From Caribbeanibacter sp964518305 (lineage in GTDB: Bacteria; Gemmatimonadota; Gemmatimonadetes; Palauibacterales; Palauibacteraceae): a DNA stretch of 64,000 nucleotides. Location: contig CAZFDK010000002.1 in assembly GCA_964518305.1 (NCBI GenBank), forward strand, positions 1-64,000, given 5' to 3'. The translations under genes and the position numbers were made by a program. Below the pieces are notes generated by a model that made no database searches, was not told where the DNA came from, and saw nothing but the letters and a program-made list of their open reading frames with translations. The first letter of the stretch is position 1; the number at the start of each line of letters is the position of its first letter. Below are positions 21,528-30,348 of the stretch, in pieces.

Positions 21528-22806
21528 GGACGCGGGGACGATGAGCTCGGACGACTACGTGGTCCCGCCGGAGCGGGCCCTGCAGACCGTGCCCGGGAAG
21601 ATCCCGGCCCGGGTGCTGTGGCTCTCCCTCGGAGCCATCGTCGTGGGGCTGGCCGCGTTCTTCCTGGCCGGCTCCGAGAAGCGCGCCTGGCAGGCCACGT
21701 GGTCGAACTTCCTCTTCTGGACCGCCCTCTCGCAGGCCGGCGTCGTCTTCGGGGCCGCCCTCCAGGCGGCCAAGGGGCACTGGGGCAAGGGCTTCCGCCG
21801 GATCGCCGAGGCCGTGTCGGCCTTCCTCCCCGCGTCGCTGGTGATCTTCCTCCTGCTCTACTTCGGGGCGGACCAGATCCTCCCCTGGATCCAGGACCGG
21901 GGTGCCCACGTGAACCGTGGATGGCTGACCCACGGCGAGGTCTTCGTCCGCAACGGAGCCCTGCTCCTGGTGCTCTACGGGGTCAGCTTCTGGTTCCTGA
22001 AGACCTCGCTCCGCCCGGACGCGAAGCTGCTGGTGGACGAGCTCGACGGGTGGCGGAAGAGCCTTGTGAAGTGGATCTCGAGCGGATGGCGCGGCGCCGA
22101 GGAGGAGGTCGAGCGCTCGCGGAGCCTGCTGGGCAAGCTGTCGCCGGTGCTGATCCTCCTCTGGGTGGCCATCTTCACGCTGCTCTCCTACGACCTGGTC
22201 ATGTCGCTCATGCCCGGGTTCCTGAGCGTGATCTGGGGCCCGTACTACTTCGTGGGCGGCTGGCTGTGCATGCTGGCGCTGGTGGCCATCATGGCCAACC
22301 GGTACCACTGGGAGTACGGTCTGAGCGACCAGTGGGACCGCTGGCAGTTCCACGACCTGGGCAAGCTCCTCTTCGCGTTCACCATCTTCTGGGCCTACCT
22401 CTGGTGGTCCCAGTTCCTGGTGATCTGGTACGGCAACCTGCCCTGGGAGACCGTGTTCTTCGAGCAGCGGACCACCGGCGGCTTCGGGCCGCTCTACACC
22501 CTGCAGATGATCCTCATCTTCGGCCTCCCCTTCGTGCTGCTGCTCTTCCGGAAGCCGAAGATGAACCCGGGCTACCTGGCCTTCGTGAGCGTGCTGACGC
22601 TGGGCGGGTTCTGGCTCGAGCGCTTCCTGCTCGTGGCCCCCTCCACCTGGCAGGGCACGGGCGTGCCCATCGGGTGGACCGAGGTGGGGATCACCGTGGG
22701 CTTCCTGGGCGTGTTCAGCCTCTGCTACGCGCTGTACAGCAGCACCTTCCCCAAGGTGCCGATCCGCGAGACCCTGATCGAGGGGACCGCCAGCACCGGG
22801 CCCTGA
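21520..22806 (+). CDS. actF: Alternative complex III membrane subunit ActF
   Basis: Second large polytopic subunit, related to ActC, with about ten transmembrane helices over 428 residues. Conserved ActF features include SYDLVMSLMPGFLSVIWGPYYFVGGW and FTIFWAYLWWSQFLVIWYGNLPWE. The GTG at 21520 overlaps the actE stop and has GGAGAAC seven bases upstream; an ATG at 21541 is the alternative start. It is the last act gene. No cytochrome oxidase genes follow, unlike in several species where ACIII is linked to an oxidase. Confidence 0.92.
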   Translation: MSEDAGTMSSDDYVVPPERALQTVPGKIPARVLWLSLGAIVVGLAAFFLAGSEKRAWQATWSNFLFWTALSQAGVVFGAALQAAKGHWGKGFRRIAEAVSAFLPASLVIFLLLYFGADQILPWIQDRGAHVNRGWLTHGEVFVRNGALLLVLYGVSFWFLKTSLRPDAKLLVDELDGWRKSLVKWISSGWRGAEEEVERSRSLLGKLSPVLILLWVAIFTLLSYDLVMSLMPGFLSVIWGPYYFVGGWLCMLALVAIMANRYHWEYGLSDQWDRWQFHDLGKLLFAFTIFWAYLWWSQFLVIWYGNLPWETVFFEQRTTGGFGPLYTLQMILIFGLPFVLLLFRKPKMNPGYLAFVSVLTLGGFWLERFLLVAPSTWQGTGVPIGWTEVGITVGFLGVFSLCYALYSSTFPKVPIRETLIEGTASTGP

Positions 22807-22807
22807 C

Positions 22808-22823
22808 GGCGGCTCTTTCCGCC
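22808..22823 (+). repeat. Short hairpin downstream of actF
   Basis: GGCGG and CCGCC arms around a CTCTTT loop directly after the actF stop. There is no T tract, so its role as a terminator is doubtful. Confidence 0.3.
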
Positions 22824-22902
22824 GGCTCGCCGGTATCAGTTGGGATGCGGCATCCGCCCCATTCCGTCGGATCAGACACCAATCTTCCCACAGGAGCACG
22901 AG

Positions 22903-23193
22903 ATGGCTTCGCAGTTCGAGAGCCTTCTGGACGAGACCGAAGAGACGCTGGAGAAGTACAAGAAGCGCGCGAACGAGCTCCGGAAGGAGCACGACGAGCG
23001 CCGCGCCGCCACCAAGGTCCAGATCAAGGCCATGGTGCAGCGGCTGGAGGAGAAGTACGAGGACCTGTCGCAGGAGCTGGAGGAGATCCGTGACGCCGGC
23101 TCCGATCGGGCCGACGACCTGAAGCGGCTCAACCAGCAGGTGGTGAACGACCTGAAAGACATGGGGAAGACGATCCGGCGCCGCATCCACTAG
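22903..23193 (+). CDS. Small highly charged coiled-coil protein of unknown function
   Basis: A 96-residue protein that is almost entirely predicted helix. Residues about 5-75 show heptad-like spacing of Leu, Met and Val within Glu/Lys/Arg-rich sequence (ESLLDETEETLEKYKKRAN, QRLEEKYEDLSQELEEI). No Cys, membrane segment or signal peptide is present. CAGGAG lies seven bases before the ATG at 22903. It follows actF by about 96 bp and could be cotranscribed. I do not recognise a named family; it may be a DUF-type or envelope-associated coiled coil. Confidence 0.65.
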   Translation: MASQFESLLDETEETLEKYKKRANELRKEHDERRAATKVQIKAMVQRLEEKYEDLSQELEEIRDAGSDRADDLKRLNQQVVNDLKDMGKTIRRRIH

Positions 23194-23237
23194 CCGCGCA
23201 GCGCGCCCCGGCTCCCCGGGCTCCTACTCCTCCTCTC

Positions 23238-26200
23238 CTACTCCTCTCCGAGGGCCTCCCGCACGATGCGCTCCTGGTTGGCCTCGTGCCGGGAGTGAAA
23301 GCCCTCCGCGGGGCTGGCCATGGCGGGGCGGCCCACGTAGCGGAGCGGGACGCCACCCGACCCGATGGCGTCGGACCCCCCGCCCCGCCCGTCCGATTCC
23401 CGCAGCAGGGCCTCGAGCCTGGGGCGCAGGTAGCGCCACGCGCCCATGTTCTCGGGCTCCTCCTGGGCCCACACCACTTCCTCCAGCCCGTCCAGGGCCG
23501 ACAGGGCCCGGCCGATCTCCTCGCTCGGGAAGGGATACAGCCTCTCCACCCGGATCAGGGCCGTCTCGGGATGCTCCTCGCGAAGGTCCGAGCCGGTGAG
23601 GTCGTAGTACATCTTGCCGGTGCAGAGGACCGCGCGCCGGACCCCGTCCCCTGCGGCGCTGCCGTCCCCCCCGCTCCCGGCGTTCTCGTCCGGTAGCACC
23701 GCCCGGAACCGTCCCTCCGACAGGTCCTCGGAGGTGGAGCGAGCCTGCGGGTGACGGAGCAGGCTCTTCGGCGTCATGATGATCAGCGGGCGCCGGTCCG
23801 GCCTGAGGGCCTGCAGCCGGAGCAGGTGGAAGTACTGGGCCGGCGTCGTGCAGTTGGCCACCCGGATGTTGTGCTGGGCCGCCAGCTGGAGGAAACGCTC
23901 CAGCCGGCCGCTCGAGTGCTCGGGGCCCTGTCCCTCGTATCCGTGCGGGAGGAGCATGGTGAGGCGCGATTCCTGGCCCCACTTCGCGCGGCCGGCCACC
24001 ACGAACTGGTCGATGATGGCCTGACCCACGTTCACGAAGTCCCCGTACTGGGCCTCCCAGAGGACCAGGGAGTCCGTGGCTATGGCGCTGAAGCCGTACT
24101 CGAAGGCCAGGGCCGCCACCTCCGACAGCGGGCTGTTCCACACCTCGAAGGTCGCCTGCTCGTCGTCCAGGTGACGGAGGGGGATGTAGGTGCGCCGGCC
24201 GTCGTCGCTGTGCAAGACCAGGTGGCGCTGGCTGAAGGTGCCCCGCTCGGAGTCCTCGCCGGCGAGCCGCACGGAGACCCCCTCGTCGGTGAGGAGACTC
24301 GCGAAGGCCAGCGCCTCGGCGTAGGCCCAGTCCACGGCCTCGTGCAGGCGCTCCCGCCGTCTCTCCATCAGCCCGGTGAGCTTCTCGAACGGCTGGAAGT
24401 CGTCGGGCCAGGTGTGGACTCCCTCGTTCAGCTCCTCCAGTCGCTCGGCGGGGACGGCGGTCTCCACCTCGGGCTTCTCCACGAAGGAGCTGCTCCGCTC
24501 GCCCTGGGGAGTCTCGGCCACCCCCTCGTCCAGCTCGCCCTCCCTGGCCGCGGCGGCCTCCCCTCCCTGCTCGGCCAGCTCGTCCTTCACGGCGTGGAGG
24601 CGGTCGTTCACCCGGTCGGCCATGTCGGCGGCCGCGTCCTCGGAGATCTCGCCCTCCTCGACGAGCCGCTCCACGAGCTGATCGCGGACGGTGGGGTGGT
24701 CCTCGATGCTCTCGTACATGCCGGGCTGCGTGTAGGCCGGCTCGTCCCCCTCGTTGTGCCCGTACCGACGGTAGCCCACCAGGTCGACGATCACGTCCTC
24801 CTGGAACTCGCGCCGGTAGTCGGCGGCTAAGCGGATCGCCTCCAGACACGCCTCTGGCTCATCGGCGTTCACGTGCAGGACCGGCATCCCGTAGGCACGG
24901 GCCAGGTCGCTGGCGTAGCGGGAGGAGCGGCCGTCCTCCGGCCGCGTGGTGAACCCGAGCTGGTTGTTGGCCACCAGGTGCACCGTTCCGCCGGTCTCGT
25001 AGCCCTGGAGCCGCGACAGGTTGAGGGTCTCCGAGGCCACACCCTGCCCCATGAAGGCGGCGTCGCCGTGGACGAGAAGGGGCAGGACGGCGCGGGAAGC
25101 CGCGCCGCCGGCGTGCACCTCGGGGCCCTCGTGGCCATGGGCGCGGGCCGTGCCCGACCCCGGCTCCGGGCCCTCGGGCAGTTCGAGACCCAGGGGCTCC
25201 ACCTCCTCGCGCCGCTCGCCCTGGGCCCAGAGAGCGCGGGCGGCCCGCGCCATGCCCTCCACCACCGGGTTCACGTGCTCGAGGTGGCTGGGATTCGGGG
25301 CCATGGAGACGTCGATCTCCTCCCCGGCCCCGGTCTCGTAGCGCCCCCTCGCGCCCACGTGGTACTTCACGTCGCCGAGCCCCTCTCCGGCCACCGAGCT
25401 CTGGAGCCCCAGCTCCTCGACCCCCTCGAACTCGGCCAGGATGCTCCGGTAGGAGCGGCCGACGATGTGGGCCAGGACGTTCAGGCGGCCCCGGTGGGCC
25501 ATGCCGATGAGGACCTCGCGGGTGCCGTCGTCGGCGGAGCGCTCGATGAGCTCCTCCATCATGGGGATCATCATATCGACCCCCTCGACGGAGAAGCGCT
25601 TCTTGCCCAGATAGGAGCGGTGGATGAACTGCTCCAGCCCCTCCACGCGGGTCAGCCGCTCCAGCAGCGAGCGGGCCTCCTCCCCCGAGAGCTCCTGCCG
25701 GTGTCGGCCCGACTCGGCGGCCTCCAGCAGCCAGTCCCGCCGGACCGGCTCCTCGACGTGGGCGATCTCGTAGGCGACGGACGAGCAGTAGACCTCGCGC
25801 AGCCGCTCCAGGACCTGGCGCATGTCGGCGCCCAGGTGGTCCATTCCCAGCACCGACGCCGGCACGTCGGCCAGGCGGCCCTCGTCCATCTCCCAGTAGC
25901 CGGGATCGAGGTGCGGGTGGCCGGGGGCGCCGCTCTCCAGGGGGTCCAGCCCCACGGCCAGGTGGCCGTGCTCCCGATGCGCCTGCACCAGGGCGGCGGC
26001 CACGTGGACGGCGCGGAGGGTCTCCGGTTTCGCGGCGGCCTCGGCGACCTCCCGTTCCGGAGCCCGGGCCGGGGGAGGCGCGACGGCGCCTTCGCCGTCC
26101 TCCGCCCACTCGGCCAGCGACGGGGGGACCATCCCCCTCTGCCGCAGTCGGCCCTCGGCCAGCTCTTCGGCGTAGCCGGCGTTGTAGCCGTCCACGCCGG

Positions 26201-26240
26201 CGTGCGACTCCCGGTCTCGATCGGATTCCGACGTGCTCAC
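23238..26240 (-). CDS. sucA: 2-oxoglutarate dehydrogenase E1 component
   Basis: Thiamine-diphosphate-dependent E1 of the 2-oxoglutarate dehydrogenase complex (TCA cycle), 1000 residues. Key signatures: YNAGYAEEL near the N-terminus, EQFIHRSYLGKKRFSVEG, GMAHRGRLNVLAH, the ThDP/metal region HGDAAFMGQG to NNQLGFTT, and RRYGHNEGDEP. The C-terminal transketolase-like part includes HGYEGQGPEHSS. The GTG at 26240 has AGGATCG upstream and gives the usual N-terminus. A low-complexity Glu/Pro/Gly/His insert of about 35 residues lies just before the HGDAAF motif. No E2 domain is fused, so this is not a Kgd-type fusion, and no sucB lies alongside. Confidence 0.94.
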   Translation of the reverse strand: MSTSESDRDRESHAGVDGYNAGYAEELAEGRLRQRGMVPPSLAEWAEDGEGAVAPPPARAPEREVAEAAAKPETLRAVHVAAALVQAHREHGHLAVGLDPLESGAPGHPHLDPGYWEMDEGRLADVPASVLGMDHLGADMRQVLERLREVYCSSVAYEIAHVEEPVRRDWLLEAAESGRHRQELSGEEARSLLERLTRVEGLEQFIHRSYLGKKRFSVEGVDMMIPMMEELIERSADDGTREVLIGMAHRGRLNVLAHIVGRSYRSILAEFEGVEELGLQSSVAGEGLGDVKYHVGARGRYETGAGEEIDVSMAPNPSHLEHVNPVVEGMARAARALWAQGERREEVEPLGLELPEGPEPGSGTARAHGHEGPEVHAGGAASRAVLPLLVHGDAAFMGQGVASETLNLSRLQGYETGGTVHLVANNQLGFTTRPEDGRSSRYASDLARAYGMPVLHVNADEPEACLEAIRLAADYRREFQEDVIVDLVGYRRYGHNEGDEPAYTQPGMYESIEDHPTVRDQLVERLVEEGEISEDAAADMADRVNDRLHAVKDELAEQGGEAAAAREGELDEGVAETPQGERSSSFVEKPEVETAVPAERLEELNEGVHTWPDDFQPFEKLTGLMERRRERLHEAVDWAYAEALAFASLLTDEGVSVRLAGEDSERGTFSQRHLVLHSDDGRRTYIPLRHLDDEQATFEVWNSPLSEVAALAFEYGFSAIATDSLVLWEAQYGDFVNVGQAIIDQFVVAGRAKWGQESRLTMLLPHGYEGQGPEHSSGRLERFLQLAAQHNIRVANCTTPAQYFHLLRLQALRPDRRPLIIMTPKSLLRHPQARSTSEDLSEGRFRAVLPDENAGSGGDGSAAGDGVRRAVLCTGKMYYDLTGSDLREEHPETALIRVERLYPFPSEEIGRALSALDGLEEVVWAQEEPENMGAWRYLRPRLEALLRESDGRGGGSDAIGSGGVPLRYVGRPAMASPAEGFHSRHEANQERIVREALGEE

Positions 26241-26323
26241 GGTCGATCCTGGGTGTTCGGAATGAACGGCTCGTCTCGTGTCGCGGTCAGGGCGAGCAGC
26301 GCGGCTCTGTCGCGGCGCAGATC

Positions 26324-27244
26324 CTACCCCGAATAGCTCTCGTAGATCGTCTCGATCCACCGCTCCTCGGGGACGAAGTCGGAGGACCAGCCCTGCCACC
26401 GGGAGGGCAGGCCCTCCTGTTGGATCGCATCCAGGCTCATGCCTGACTCCATCCTGTCCCGAACGATCCGTGCCGTCTCCACGAGCATCTGTCGGTACTC
26501 GCGCAGGCCCTGGATGTCCGACAGGGAACCGTGCCCCGGTATGACGCGGGCGTCGTCCGGCATCCTCTGCAGCAGGTCGCCCACGGCGTCGATCACGCCC
26601 TGGACGCTGCCGCCGGTCTCCAGATCCACGAAGGGGAACTGGCCTGCGAAGAAGAGATCGCCGGCGTGCAGGACGTTCGAGTCGGCGAAGTAGACGGCTG
26701 CGTCCCCGTCGGTGTGCGCGTGCGAATAGTGGAGAACGCGGACCCGCTCGTCATTGAAGTGCACCGTCACCGAATCGGCGAACGTCACCGCCGGCAGACC
26801 GGCCCGCTCCATCTTCGCGCTGTCTCCGCCGCACGGGATCTCGGCGGTCGCCAGCCGCTCCCGGACGTTGTGGTGGGCGATGATGGGCGCGGTCTCTCCG
26901 AAAACCGGGTTGCCGCCGGTGTGGTCGCCGTGGCAGTGGGTGTTCAGCACGTACTTCACGTTGCCCTGTCCGATCTTCTCCAGGGTGGCCATGATCTTCT
27001 CCGACAGGGGAGCATACTGATCGTCGACGATGAGGGTGCCGTCGCCGCCGACGCTGGCGCCGATGTTCCCGCCGCTGCCAGTGATCATGTACACCCGGCC
27101 GTCCACGTGCTGGGCCTCGACCTGGACGTCGGCGAACCGGTCCTGGGCCGGCGCGTCGGCCGGGGCCAGGAGCTGGCCGGCAGCGAGGACCGCTGCCGCT
27201 GCGAGGGCGGCGGTAAGCTGCGCTGGTGGTCTCCGTGTACTCAT
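26324..27244 (-). CDS. Exported MBL-fold metallo-hydrolase
   Basis: Metallo-beta-lactamase-fold hydrolase of 306 residues with a signal peptide (residues about 8-33, ending APAQ). The dinuclear-zinc motif HCHGDH (about residue 112) is intact. Later ligands are probably His in HYSHAHTDGD, Asp in HAGDLFF and His in IPGHG. The ATG at 27244 follows AGGAGG. The substrate is unknown; the family includes lactamases, lactonases and quinoprotein-associated hydrolases. It lies between the symporter gene and sucA on the same strand, 83 bp upstream of sucA. Confidence 0.85.
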   Translation of the reverse strand: MSTRRPPAQLTAALAAAAVLAAGQLLAPADAPAQDRFADVQVEAQHVDGRVYMITGSGGNIGASVGGDGTLIVDDQYAPLSEKIMATLEKIGQGNVKYVLNTHCHGDHTGGNPVFGETAPIIAHHNVRERLATAEIPCGGDSAKMERAGLPAVTFADSVTVHFNDERVRVLHYSHAHTDGDAAVYFADSNVLHAGDLFFAGQFPFVDLETGGSVQGVIDAVGDLLQRMPDDARVIPGHGSLSDIQGLREYRQMLVETARIVRDRMESGMSLDAIQQEGLPSRWQGWSSDFVPEERWIETIYESYSG

Positions 27245-27382
27245 GGTCGAGCCTCCTGTGGCAGCTCTCTCCTCGGGAACGGCGTCGGCCTCCGCGCGGC
27301 CTTCCACAGCTCGAACCGCACCGGGGATCACGCGAGCCGAGAATCCTGCCCCGGGGGATCAGCGCGGACCGCGCCGCCAGTA

Positions 27383-28879
27383 TCAAGGGAACGAATCCGC
27401 GTCCACAATTCGCCCTCTTGCCCGGCCCCGCAAGGCCGACGCGGCCACGGGGGCCAGAAACAGGCCCGTGACCAGGACGAGCCCCCACAGGTTGGCCCCC
27501 AGGAGCGTGGCGTAGCTCCCCTCCCCCACGGCCAGGGCGGCGGGGACCCAGCCGGCGGCCTCGGCCACCCCCACGGCCAGGCCGCTCCAGAAGGCAAGGT
27601 GGAAGGACGCCGGCGGGGCCTTCACGACGGCCCCCAGCACGAAGGCCGGCGCGAGCCCGATCACCATGGTGCCGCTGATCGTAGTGGCCTGCAGGATCCG
27701 GGCACCGAACAGGAGCGGCAGATTGCCGATCACCGCCGCCGCGGCCATCACCCACCGACCCAGCCGGGGCTCGCCAATCCTCGCGAGCACGGAAGCGGAG
27801 TTCTCGCCCCTGCGCCCTGCCTCCGCGGCGTCCCCCTCGGCGCCGGCGGTGGCGGCCGACGCTCCGGCCATGTCGTAGATGCCCCGTCCGTCCCGGTCCA
27901 CGGCCTTGGCCAGGGACGAGAACGTGGAGTCCAGCGTCGAGCCGGCCGAGGTCAGCATCACCACGTTCACGAAGGCCAGTGCCCCTCCCCCGATGGTGGC
28001 GGCCACGACCCGCGGGGCGTCGTCGTTCACCGCGATGTCCCGGAAGAAAGCCGGAAGCCCGATGAGCCCGAAGAGGACGATGGCGGCGAAGCCCACCGCC
28101 CCGGCCAGCAGGAAGGCGCGCATCGTCTCCCGCTTCCCGGACAGGAATCCACGGTCGGTGAGCACGGGATCGTGGAAGGGATAGCTCACCGACTGGAGCA
28201 GGGCCACCAGCAGAAGGTCCATCCCACCGGAGAGCGTCCACTGGCCGGAGCTGAGCACCCGCTCCACGTCGGCGGTCGACTCGGGCAGGGCGAACCACAA
28301 CACGCCTCCCAGAAACGCCGCGAAGAGTCCGGCCTGGATCGCGTCGGTGACGATGGAACTGCGGAGACCGCCCTTCAGGGTATAGAACAGCGTGAGGAGA
28401 GTGAACCCCGCCGCCCCGGCGTAGAAGGCCGTCGATCCCCGGGGCCCGAAGTAGGCCGCCACCACCGCCGTGTTGCTCCACACCTCGTTGTAGAGCCGGA
28501 TCAGGATGGCCAGCAGGAAGCCCCATGCCGCCGTGCGCCCGTACCGGCCCGCCACCCACTCGGGGAGCGAGGTGACGTCGAAGCGGTCCCGGATCCAGAC
28601 GATGACCAGGCCAGCCACGGGAATGGAGAGCCAGTACGCGCCGTAGGCCACCGCCCCCGGCAGGCCGAACGCCGCGCCCAGGTTGGCCGCGTTGGTGACG
28701 GACTTGGCGAAGATCCACGAGATGAAGACCGTGGCGAACAGGAGAACGGTCCCCGGCGAGCGGCCGGATTCGTCGCGCCCCCCGTAGAAGCCGGCGGCAT
28801 CCCGGGACGTGGGAGAGAGGAGCCAGAAGGTCGCCCCGTAGGCCGCCAGCAGCAGCCACGGGAACAGTTCGCCGCTCAC
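27383..28879 (-). CDS. Sodium:solute symporter family transporter
   Basis: Secondary transporter of the SSS family, 498 residues with about 13 transmembrane segments. The LeuT-fold core is visible in FISWIFAKSVTNAANLGAAFG (TM1 region), WVAGRYGR, TLLTLFYTLKGGLRSSIVTDAIQ and TSAGSTLDSTFSSLAKAVDRD, the last including the sodium-site Ser/Thr of the family. The GTG at 28879 follows the frameshifted porin-like gene by 52 bp. The substrate cannot be deduced. An acidic, Ala-rich cytoplasmic loop lies near residue 345. Confidence 0.87.
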   Translation of the reverse strand: MSGELFPWLLLAAYGATFWLLSPTSRDAAGFYGGRDESGRSPGTVLLFATVFISWIFAKSVTNAANLGAAFGLPGAVAYGAYWLSIPVAGLVIVWIRDRFDVTSLPEWVAGRYGRTAAWGFLLAILIRLYNEVWSNTAVVAAYFGPRGSTAFYAGAAGFTLLTLFYTLKGGLRSSIVTDAIQAGLFAAFLGGVLWFALPESTADVERVLSSGQWTLSGGMDLLLVALLQSVSYPFHDPVLTDRGFLSGKRETMRAFLLAGAVGFAAIVLFGLIGLPAFFRDIAVNDDAPRVVAATIGGGALAFVNVVMLTSAGSTLDSTFSSLAKAVDRDGRGIYDMAGASAATAGAEGDAAEAGRRGENSASVLARIGEPRLGRWVMAAAAVIGNLPLLFGARILQATTISGTMVIGLAPAFVLGAVVKAPPASFHLAFWSGLAVGVAEAAGWVPAALAVGEGSYATLLGANLWGLVLVTGLFLAPVAASALRGRARGRIVDADSFP

Positions 28880-28931
28880 CGGCCGTGAGCCGCCGCCCGA
28901 CCGATGACCCGAATCGCAGCGACAGTCGCCG

Positions 28932-29845
28932 TCACAGCTCGGCCAGGATCACGGCGTTCAGGCTCCTGTCGAGGCGGACGAGCTCGTCGGGCCCGCTCGT
29001 CCGTGTCCAGCCGTCGTACTCCACGATGGCGTGCAGCCGGCTGCTGAGATCCACCGTGACCCCCGGCTGGTGGATGCTCTCGTGAAAGCCCGCCGTGGCG
29101 TGCTCCGCGCGGCTGTAGTTGTACCGGAACTGCACAGCGCCGAAGTGGAGCTGCACTCCGGCGAGCCAGTAGTCGGCCTCCGAGCCCGCCGGACCCGAGG
29201 CCGCCGAGACGGGCACGCCGTCCGGGCTCCGATTCGTGTATACCACGTAGGCCGAGTGTCCCCAGGCGGTGATTTCCGCGTCGGCCGACAGGTGCTCCAG
29301 CGTGACGTCGGCCGGCGCCTGATCCCCGCTGGTCCGGCGGGAACGTCCAGGAGAGCCTCCACGCCGAAGTCGGATCGAGCTTCAGGCCGTCGAAGTAGTG
29401 GAGATTGCCGAAGAACGAGCCGTGCCAGAAGCGGCCGATCCGCGTGTAGATCTTGCCAGCACGCATGGTGAGCTCCGACGAAGATTCGAGCGGCGCGTGA
29501 TAGCCCGCCCATCCCTCCTGTAGCCAGATCATGGAGGGATAGAGGTCCCGAAGCTTCGTGTCCCGCCAGCGGGCCTCCGCGTGGAAGCTCCACGGCCCCG
29601 AGCGATGGTCGACATCCACGAACGCGGCGTAGATCTCCGTCTGGTCGTCGGCTCCGGGCAGGTCCACCGGGGCGTAGTGATAGAGATAGACTCCGCCCCC
29701 GACGCGGGTCGTCGCTCCACCCTCCCCCTCCTGCTGGGCGAGCGCGGACGGTGTCAGTGCCAGCAGTACCAGAGCCGCCGCCAGGGCGCTCCGCCACGTC
29801 CCCTCCCACCCGGAGACGACCCTTCCGCTCGTGCAGCGCTCTCAT
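28932..29845 (-). pseudogene. Porin-like outer-membrane beta-barrel gene broken by two frame changes
   Basis: Three frames must be joined to recover one protein. The ATG at about 29845 opens a frame that lacks the signal peptide. The signal peptide (LAAALVLLALTPSALAQQ) lies one base out and has no usual start codon of its own. That frame continues through beta-strand-like sequence (FHAEARWRDTKLRDLYP, MRAGKIYTRIGRFWHGSFFG) to LSWTFP near 29330. The remainder (ADVTLEHLSADAEITAWGH, VQFRYNYSRAEHA, LHAIVEYDGW) is in another frame to the stop at 28932. About 300 residues result, short for a porin. Either sequence error or real decay could explain it. It sits upstream of the symporter, so a paired outer/inner membrane uptake role is likely. 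Confidence 0.6.
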
Positions 29846-30121
29846 TGCCCCTCGCCCACGGTTCACCGCCCCGTCGAGCTCGCCCCCATCGAACTGATCG
29901 TGTCGACGCGTTGCCCCCCCGCGAAGGACGCCGGGGGCTCACCGCGGAACGACCCGGGGCCGCCGGAGGTTCCTCGCCGCTGCCTCACTGGCTGACCGTA
30001 CCCGGTTGGCCGCTCGGCGCGGAGGCGGCACATTGAGCGGCGGCGGATCGTACCAAGGGGAGGCTCCTCCCTGCTGCCCCCCCCCGGGACATCGCTCCCT
30101 CTGTCTGTTCGTACAACTATA

Positions 30122-30140
30122 GGGAGGGGGGGAGGAGGGG
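30122..30140 (+). other. G-rich tract with G-quadruplex potential
   Basis: Four or more G runs of at least three bases separated by one to four bases (GGG-A-GGGGGGG-A-GG-A-GGGG). Such a tract can fold as a quadruplex on the coding strand of purE. Confidence 0.45.
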
Positions 30141-30242
30141 TGCGGCCGGGTGGACCGTGCGGTCCCAGCGGCGGAACGGCCCGGCAGCACGGGGAAATCG
30201 GTACGTTGGTCGGCGCGGAGAATCCCGTCCTGGTGCGGCGAC

Positions 30243-30251
30243 TTATCCACA
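30243..30251 (+). promoter_or_regulatory. Perfect-consensus DnaA box
   Basis: TTATCCACA, identical to the strong E. coli R1-type DnaA box. It lies 98 bp upstream of the purE start. Confidence 0.5.
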
Positions 30252-30302
30252 CCACCTCACCCGGACGGGGCCGGAAACCGTCAACCGGGCTTCACAGCGT
30301 AC

Positions 30303-30311
30303 TTTTCCACA
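30303..30311 (+). promoter_or_regulatory. Second DnaA-box-like site
   Basis: TTTTCCACA fits the consensus TTWTNCACA. It has the same orientation as the box at 30243, and both are preceded by AC. Confidence 0.42.
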
Positions 30312-30348
30312 GCGTCGGAGACGAGACGAACCGAACCGAGAGGTGCCG

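Larger units (their letters stand above)
29846..30348. other. 503-bp intergenic region upstream of purE
   Basis: No credible gene. It contains a run of nine Cs (30077-30085), a G-rich tract with quadruplex potential (30122-30140), CTCCCT/AGGGAG inverted arms around an AT-richer stretch (30104-30126), and two DnaA-box-like 9-mers in the same orientation (30243-30251, 30303-30311). See the findings. Confidence 0.6.

Noticed and set aside
29846..30348. Purine or ZTP riboswitch before purE
   Set aside because: I found no conserved purine-aptamer or pfl-motif core; only the G/C-rich elements and DnaA-like boxes are evident.
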